Source: a bacterium (lineage in GTDB: Bacteria > Patescibacteriota > Minisyncoccia > Minisyncoccales > PEYH01). Taken from it: a stretch of DNA of 18,410 nucleotides. Location of the stretch: positions 1-18,410 of the forward strand of contig JAGGVA010000032.1 in the NCBI GenBank assembly GCA_021158195.1, written 5' to 3'. A model generated the notes under the pieces. That model searched no databases. It had not been told where the DNA came from and worked only from the letters and a program-made list of their open reading frames with translations. Below, one piece after another: positions 14,122-18,410 of this stretch (positions within the stretch are counted from its first letter, which is position 1; each line of letters starts with the position of its first letter). A program made the translations under genes and the position numbers.

Positions 14122-15999
14122 ATGGCAAAAATTTTAGGAATAGATCTAGGCACAACCAATTCAGTAATGGCAACAATTATTGGTGGTGAACCAAAGGTAA
14201 TTGAAAATAAAGAAGGGTCAAGAATTACCCCTTCTGTTGTTGCTATTGCTAACAATGGAGAAAGATTAGTAGGGATTACTGCCAAACGTCAGCAAATTAC
14301 CAATCCCAAGAATACTATCTTTTCAGCAAAACGCTTGATTGGTAGACGATTTTCAGATCCGGAAGTTCAGAAAGATTTAAAACTTTTGCCTTATGAAATA
14401 AGAGAGGCGCCGGACGGAGGAGTAGAAATTAAAATGGGAGATAAATGGTATCACCCCTTTGAGATTTCGGCAATGGTTTTACAGAAGTTAAAGCAGGATG
14501 CTGAGGATAGGTTAGGGGAGAAAATTGAAGAAGCGGTAATTACCTGCCCTGCTTATTTTGACGATTCCCAAAGAAAAGCAACAAAACTTGCAGGAGAAAT
14601 AGCAGGTTTTAAGGTAAGAAGAATTATTAACGAACCTACAGCCGCTGCTTTGGCTTATGGATTAAACAAAAAGGAAAATCAAAAAATCGTAGTTTATGAT
14701 TTTGGCGGTGGCACTTTTGATATTTCTATTTTGGAAATAGGCGATGATACAGTAGAGGTGCTGGCAACTAATGGAGATACGCATTTAGGAGGAGATGATT
14801 TTGATCAAAAAATTATTGATTGGCTTGTAGAACAATTTAAAAAAGACGCAGGTATTGACCTCTCAAAGGATACATTGGCTTTGCAGAGATTAAAAGAGGC
14901 GGCAGAGAAGGCCAAAATAGAACTTTCTTCGGCTTTAGAAACAGAGATTAATCTACCCTTTATTACCTCAGACGCCTCGGGTCCAAAACATCTGTATTAT
15001 AAATTAACAAGGGCCCAACTTGAGGGAATGGTTCAGGAATATATAGATAGATCTATTGAATTAGTAAAAAAGACCTTAAAAGAAGCGAAGTTGGAGCCAA
15101 GCCAGATTAATGAAATAATTTTGGTAGGTGGGCAGACAAGAATGCCAAAAATTCAAGAAGAAATAAAGAAAGCCTTTGGAAAAGAACCAAGAAAAGACAT
15201 TAATCCAGACGAAGTAGTAGCAATTGGAGCAGCAATTCAGGGAGGAATTCTTCAGGGAGAGGTTAAAGATGTGCTTCTTTTGGATGTCACACCTCTGTCT
15301 TTAGGAATTGAAACTTTAGGTGGAATAAATACGATTTTAATTCCCAAGAATACCACTATTCCTACTTCAAAATCTCAAATTTTTTCTACTGCAGCCGATA
15401 ATCAAACCTCGGTTGAAATTCATGTTGTTCAAGGAGAAAGACCAATGGCAAAAGATAACAAATCATTAGGAAGATTTATTTTAGACGGAATTCCTCCAGC
15501 GCCACGAGGTGTTCCTCAGATTGAAGTTACCTTTGATATTGACGCCAATGGCATTTTAACCGTTACTGCCAAAGACAAAGCAACAGGAAAAACTCAATCT
15601 ATTAGAATTGAGGGGTCTGTTGGAGTTTCTGAAGAAGAGGTTGAAAGAATGAAAAGAGAAGCACAGGCGCATGCCGAAGAAGATAAAAGAAAAAAAGAAT
15701 TGGCAGAAGCAAGAAATAATGCTGATACTATCATTTATACTGCTCAAAAGACTTTAAACGATTTTAAAGACAAAATTTCAGAAGATGATAAAAAGAATAT
15801 AGAAGAGAAGATAGAGAATTTGAAAAAGGCAAAAGAGAGTGATAATATAGAAGATATTAAGAAGGCAAGCGAGGAACTATCTTCTTTTCTTCAAAAGATC
15901 GGAGCCGAACTTTATAAGTCTCAAGGAAGTTCTGGTTCTCAAAGTGATTCGCAGAAAGACGAGGGTGAGGCAAAAGGGGAAGAAGATAAAGAGAAGTAG
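14122..15999 (+). CDS. dnaK: Molecular chaperone DnaK (Hsp70)
   Basis: ATP-driven Hsp70 chaperone, 625 aa, normal length. The nucleotide-binding domain has GIDLGTTNS (6-14), Lys70 in SAKRLIGRRF, EPTAAALAYG (171-180), VYDFGGGTFD (191-200), GGDDFDQKI and ILVGGQTRMP. The interdomain linker VKDVLLLDVTPLSLGIE, the substrate-binding beta domain (AADNQTSVEIHVVQGERPMAKDNKSLG) and a helical lid follow. The tail is Ser/Gly/Gln then acidic, ending EEDKEK without an EEVD-type motif, as in bacteria. The nucleotide-binding domain keeps the segment around 77-112 that B. subtilis-type DnaK lacks. A modest Shine-Dalgarno (AGGA in TAGGAAAAATTATG) precedes the ATG. It works with GrpE and DnaJ encoded on either side. 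Confidence 0.98.
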   Translation: MAKILGIDLGTTNSVMATIIGGEPKVIENKEGSRITPSVVAIANNGERLVGITAKRQQITNPKNTIFSAKRLIGRRFSDPEVQKDLKLLPYEIREAPDGGVEIKMGDKWYHPFEISAMVLQKLKQDAEDRLGEKIEEAVITCPAYFDDSQRKATKLAGEIAGFKVRRIINEPTAAALAYGLNKKENQKIVVYDFGGGTFDISILEIGDDTVEVLATNGDTHLGGDDFDQKIIDWLVEQFKKDAGIDLSKDTLALQRLKEAAEKAKIELSSALETEINLPFITSDASGPKHLYYKLTRAQLEGMVQEYIDRSIELVKKTLKEAKLEPSQINEIILVGGQTRMPKIQEEIKKAFGKEPRKDINPDEVVAIGAAIQGGILQGEVKDVLLLDVTPLSLGIETLGGINTILIPKNTTIPTSKSQIFSTAADNQTSVEIHVVQGERPMAKDNKSLGRFILDGIPPAPRGVPQIEVTFDIDANGILTVTAKDKATGKTQSIRIEGSVGVSEEEVERMKREAQAHAEEDKRKKELAEARNNADTIIYTAQKTLNDFKDKISEDDKKNIEEKIENLKKAKESDNIEDIKKASEELSSFLQKIGAELYKSQGSSGSQSDSQKDEGEAKGEEDKEK

Positions 16000-16005
16000 T
16001 TATTC

Positions 16006-16131
16006 AGCAAGTAATTTTCAGGAGCCGCTCGCTCGCCCAGCGTGCTCGCTCGCTTAGTCCTCGCCTCGCTCTCCCCGCTTAGCGGGGAACCATGCCCGCT
16101 CGGCTGCGGATGCTCCTGAAAATTACTTGCT
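16006..16131. repeat. GC-rich palindromic element B after dnaK
   Basis: Arms 16006-16025 and 16112-16131 are perfect 20-nt reverse complements. The core hairpin is CCCCGCT-T-AGCGGGG (16073-16087). AACCATGCCCGCTC (16088-16101) is identical to element A, and the arm contains AAGTAATTTTCA, also present in the outer arm of A. It begins 6 nt after the dnaK stop codon. GCTCGCTCG-type direct repeats fill the left half. Confidence 0.88.
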
Positions 16132-16160
16132 TTACATTTTAATTAAAGTTTAAAAAAGAT

Positions 16161-16315
16161 TTTTTGAAATATCCCTCGCAGTGCTGCGCCTACACTGCTA
16201 AGCCTCGCTTCGACCCCGCTTAGCGGGGTCTTGCTCGACTAAGCAGAAGTAGATCCCACAGCCTGCCTGCCGGCAGGCAGGCCTACCCGAGGCACTGCTC
16301 GGGATATTTCAAAAA
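16161..16315. repeat. GC-rich palindromic element C before dnaJ
   Basis: Arms 16161-16184 and 16292-16315 pair with only a 3-nt interruption; the outer 15 nt (TTTTTGAAATATCCC and its complement) are perfect. Inside are the core GACCCCGCT-T-AGCGGGGTC (16212-16230) and a perfect 22-nt palindrome at 16261-16282 (GCCTGCCTGCC plus its reverse complement). CCTCGCTTCG just before the core is shared with element A. It ends 21 nt before dnaJ. Together with element B it accounts for nearly all of the 337-nt dnaK-dnaJ gap. Confidence 0.88.
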
Positions 16316-16336
16316 TAGATATTAATCTTTTTCTTT

Positions 16337-17419
16337 ATGAAAGACTATTACAAAATCCTGGGAGTGTCTCCTGACGCCTCTGAAGAAGAAATAAAAAAAG
16401 CATATAGAAAACTTGCTCACAAATATCACCCAGACAAAAAGGGAGGTAGTGAGGAAAAATTTAAAGAGATAAATGAGGCGTATCAGGTGCTTTCAGATAA
16501 AGAGAAAAGGGCTCGCTATGATATGGCGCGAAAAGGAGGCGGTAATATTCCTTTTGGTGATTTTGAAACCTTTTGGAAAGATTATGATGCTAGTAGTTTT
16601 GGGTTTGATATACCAGATATAGAGGAATTGTTTTCTGACTTTTTTGGTTTTGGAGGATTTGGTAGAAGGAAAAGAAAAGAGTCAATACGCAGGGGTAGTG
16701 ATCTAGAAGTAGAGTTAAGAATGGATTTAGAAGAAGTGATGAAAGATCAGAAAAAGACAATCAGGATTTATAGGTATGTTACCTGTCCAAGATGCCAGGG
16801 AACAGGGGCAGAACCCGGTACCAATATTAAAGAATGTTATACCTGTCGAGGTAAGGGAGAAGTTCAGCAGATTAAAAATACTTTTTTTGGCACAATTACA
16901 CGCTATACAGTTTGTCCTACCTGTAAAGGAGAAGGGTATATTCCTGAAAAGCCTTGTAATGTGTGTAAAGGCGAAGGACGAATTCAGGAAAGGCAGGAGA
17001 TAGTTATAGATATTCCTGCAGGTGTTGATTCAGGACAAATTTTAAAACTAAAAGGGCTGGGAGATGTAGGGCGCAAAAAAGGACCAGCCGGCGATCTTTA
17101 TGTAAAGATTATTATCAATCCTCATCCTGTATTTAAAAGAAAGGGAGACGATCTTTATATAAATGTGCCTGTTAGGTTTTCTCAAGCCATATTAGGTGAT
17201 AAACTAAATATTAGAAATATTGATGGAGAAAACATTGAACTAAAAATTCCGGCTGGTACTCGAGCCGGAGAAGTTTTTAGGATAAAAAACAAAGGCGTGC
17301 CACATTTTGGTTCTTATGGCAGAGGAGATCTTTATGTTAAAATAGATGTACAAATCCCCAAACGATTGACAAAAAAGCAAAAGGAGTTAATAAAGAAACT
17401 ACAGGCAGAAGGACTGTAA
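16337..17419 (+). CDS. dnaJ: Chaperone DnaJ (Hsp40, class A)
   Basis: DnaK co-chaperone that stimulates its ATPase and delivers substrates, 360 aa. The J-domain (1-65) has the catalytic HPD at 31-33. A G/F-rich stretch (about 67-112) follows, then the zinc-finger region with all four CxxCxGxG repeats: 150-157, 167-174, 193-200 and 207-214. The C-terminal substrate domains include GDLYVKIIINPHPVFKRKGDDLY and end in LTKKQKELIKKLQAEGL. It is a complete class A DnaJ. It starts at ATG 16337, preceded by AATCTTTT (16324-16331) rather than a Shine-Dalgarno. It is separated from dnaK by two large palindromic elements, so its expression may be uncoupled from or lower than that of dnaK. No CIRCE site is seen before it. 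Confidence 0.97.
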   Translation: MKDYYKILGVSPDASEEEIKKAYRKLAHKYHPDKKGGSEEKFKEINEAYQVLSDKEKRARYDMARKGGGNIPFGDFETFWKDYDASSFGFDIPDIEELFSDFFGFGGFGRRKRKESIRRGSDLEVELRMDLEEVMKDQKKTIRIYRYVTCPRCQGTGAEPGTNIKECYTCRGKGEVQQIKNTFFGTITRYTVCPTCKGEGYIPEKPCNVCKGEGRIQERQEIVIDIPAGVDSGQILKLKGLGDVGRKKGPAGDLYVKIIINPHPVFKRKGDDLYINVPVRFSQAILGDKLNIRNIDGENIELKIPAGTRAGEVFRIKNKGVPHFGSYGRGDLYVKIDVQIPKRLTKKQKELIKKLQAEGL

Positions 17420-17438
17420 TTATATAAGCTAAAATTCT

Positions 17439-18008
17439 ATGATAAGCAAGAATACAATTTTATCCACCAAGAAATACATTTTGTTTTTTCTTCCTTTTAT
17501 CATAATGGTTTTTTATTTCTTTTTATATCCGCTTGCATTTTCAGCTTCAAAAAGTTTACTCGAGGCTCATCATTTGAAAAAAGAAGCTAGCGGTGTTGAT
17601 GCGACGAAGTACAAGAAAATAAATCAAGATATTTTTGATACATTTAATGAGAAAAGAGAACAATGTTTTGAACAATGTGAAAAGGCTCATCTAAAAGACG
17701 AAAGTGCCTCTTACTACAAAGAAAAGTGTATTGAATGTATTAAAAATCTATCTGTAATAAAAGGAAAGAAGAATGATGCGATAGTTTATGATTGGAGAGA
17801 AAAAGAATTACTAGAAATACAAAAAACCTCCTTTTCAAAGTTATTTTGGGATTTTTTTAAGAAAACGCTCACATCGTCTTATAAGAAAGTAATGGCGCAA
17901 TTTAATTTCCCAAATATTCTCGTTGCTTTACTTGTTTTAATTTTATATTACAATATAATTTTTGGTATAGCGATCCTTCAAAAAAATAAAAAATATTCTA
18001 AAAATTGA
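17439..18008 (+). CDS. Unknown two-TM protein with C-X3-C...C-X2-C motif
   Basis: A 189-aa protein I do not recognise. It has a hydrophobic segment at about 12-33 (a membrane anchor, or a signal peptide with possible cleavage near FSASKS), a hydrophilic, lysine/glutamate-rich middle (35-155), and a second hydrophobic segment at about 158-179 followed by a basic tail. The middle has four cysteines: C76-X3-C80, then 16 residues, then C97-X2-C100, flanked by predicted helices. This suggests a helical hairpin closed by two disulfides, or a metal site. It starts 19 nt after dnaJ and has the same low GC as its neighbours. If the first segment stays uncleaved, the cysteine loop would lie outside the membrane with both ends inside. 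Co-expression with dnaJ is possible but unproven. Confidence 0.72.
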   Translation: MISKNTILSTKKYILFFLPFIIMVFYFFLYPLAFSASKSLLEAHHLKKEASGVDATKYKKINQDIFDTFNEKREQCFEQCEKAHLKDESASYYKEKCIECIKNLSVIKGKKNDAIVYDWREKELLEIQKTSFSKLFWDFFKKTLTSSYKKVMAQFNFPNILVALLVLILYYNIIFGIAILQKNKKYSKN

Positions 18009-18079
18009 CGCTTGTATTAATTAAGATGTTTAAAACTAGACATCTTTATTGTGACAGTAAACTATAAAGCAGTAACAAT

Positions 18080-18153
18080 GCCCCCGTAGCTCAGTTTGGT
18101 AGAGCAACGGCCTTTTAAGCCGGCGGTCGGAGGTTCGAATCCTCCCGGGGGCA
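18080..18153 (+). tRNA. tRNA-Lys (anticodon UUU)
   Basis: All arms fold: acceptor GCCCCCG/CGGGGGC, D-arm GCTC/GAGC, anticodon loop CTTTTAA giving anticodon TTT, and T-arm GGAGG-TTCGAAT-CCTCC, 74 nt with discriminator A. The outermost anticodon-stem pair is an A-G mismatch. CCA is not encoded. A possible -10 (TATAAA, 18063-18068) lies 11 nt upstream; no good -35 is seen. Confidence 0.95.
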
Positions 18154-18171
18154 CTTTGTTTAATTATCTTT

Positions 18172-18244
18172 GGGCGTGTAGCTCAGTGGCTAGAGCGTCT
18201 CGCTTACAACGAGAAGGTCTCAGGTTCGAGTCCTGACACGCCCA
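18172..18244 (+). tRNA. tRNA-Val (anticodon UAC)
   Basis: Acceptor GGGCGTG/CACGCCC, D-arm GCTC/GAGC, anticodon stem TCTCG/CGAGA with loop CTTACAA (anticodon TAC), and T-arm TCAGG-TTCGAGT-CCTGA; 73 nt with discriminator A and no encoded CCA. It lies 18 nt after tRNA-Lys, probably in the same transcript. Confidence 0.96.
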
Positions 18245-18410
18245 CAAATGGCTAGCAAAAAGCTAACAAGTTATATTTTACTACGAGCGTAACTCAATAA
18301 AATAATCGCTTTTTTATTTCGTCAAAATTCTTAAGAGAAAGCCAAATCCACCGGAAGACAAGGTTTCTGCTGGTTATTTTGCTTTTATTGTTGAAAAATT
18401 TAGAGGAAAC
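18245..18410. other. Unassigned 3' edge region
   Basis: After tRNA-Val there is a small weak hairpin (TAGC-AAAAA-GCTA, near 18253-18265) and then sequence whose coding state cannot be decided. A minus-strand frame is open from the window edge to a TGA at 18294-18296 (38 codons, ending FDEIKKRLFY). A plus-strand frame is also open from 18306 to the edge (KRKPNPPEDKVSAGYFAF region) but shows no ATG, GTG or TTG. Either could be the end of a gene lying outside. Confidence 0.3.

Noticed and set aside
16006..16315. Elements B and C as ordinary intrinsic terminators
   Set aside because: The stems are very long and branched, and no T-tract follows either right arm. Termination remains possible, but the standard signature is absent.
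18022..18046. Terminator between the unknown membrane gene and tRNA-Lys
   Set aside because: The stem AAGATGT/ACATCTT is only 7 bp, AT-rich, with a 10-nt loop and only a short T-containing tail; too weak to call.
1..18410. Recoded TGA (Gly or Trp) genetic code
   Set aside because: TGA ends the hydrolase and aminotransferase genes at natural C-termini, and no conserved gene has an internal TGA.

Overview
The window is AT-rich, densely packed bacterial chromosome, most probably from a Candidate Phyla Radiation (Patescibacteria, Parcubacteria-like) genome. The placement is an inference. It rests on short gaps, few Shine-Dalgarno sequences, a shortened HrcA, an EF-P whose tip lacks the usual PGKG sequence, a membrane-anchored Mur ligase, and dispersed AAAATTC heptamer repeats and GC-rich palindromes. 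TGA is used as a stop codon, so the TGA-recoded CPR lineages are unlikely.

Layout. Positions 1-4561 (+): the 3' part of serS, then an alpha/beta hydrolase, a membrane-anchored MurF-type ligase and a DegT-type aminotransferase, tightly spaced and probably one operon. Positions 4562-4771: a GC-rich tandem-repeat spacer. Positions 4772-5390: hpt and a clear intrinsic terminator. Positions 5405-6577: a promoter, a stand-alone tRNA-binding OB-fold protein, a 70-aa unknown and efp. Positions 6578-6874: a large nested palindromic element. Positions 6875-8761: a FemAB-family aminoacyltransferase and FtsQ/DivIB. Positions 8775-12108 (-): two polytopic GT-C (PMT-like) glycosyltransferases in one operon. 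Positions 12214-17419 (+): a heat-shock cluster hrcA-grpE-hsp20-dnaK-dnaJ behind a promoter overlapped by a CIRCE-like operator. Positions 17439-18008: an unrecognised two-TM protein with four cysteines. Positions 18080-18244: tRNA-Lys(UUU) and tRNA-Val(UAC).

How the genes fit together. The left half serves the cell envelope (Mur ligase, FemAB, FtsQ, GT-C enzymes, a nucleotide-sugar-type aminotransferase) and translation (serS, tRNA-binding protein, EF-P). FemAB enzymes use aminoacyl-tRNA, so it links the two themes. The right half is an HrcA-autoregulated chaperone module.

The most notable non-gene structure is two repeat families. (1) Three copies of a heptamer-based AT-rich repeat all lie in the same orientation. 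Two are in-frame insertions inside conserved enzymes, and one supplies the start codon and N-terminus of the hydrolase. (2) Three large GC-rich palindromic elements share core and end sequences; two lie back to back between dnaK and dnaJ and one lies between efp and femAB. No CRISPR array, transposase or phage gene was found.
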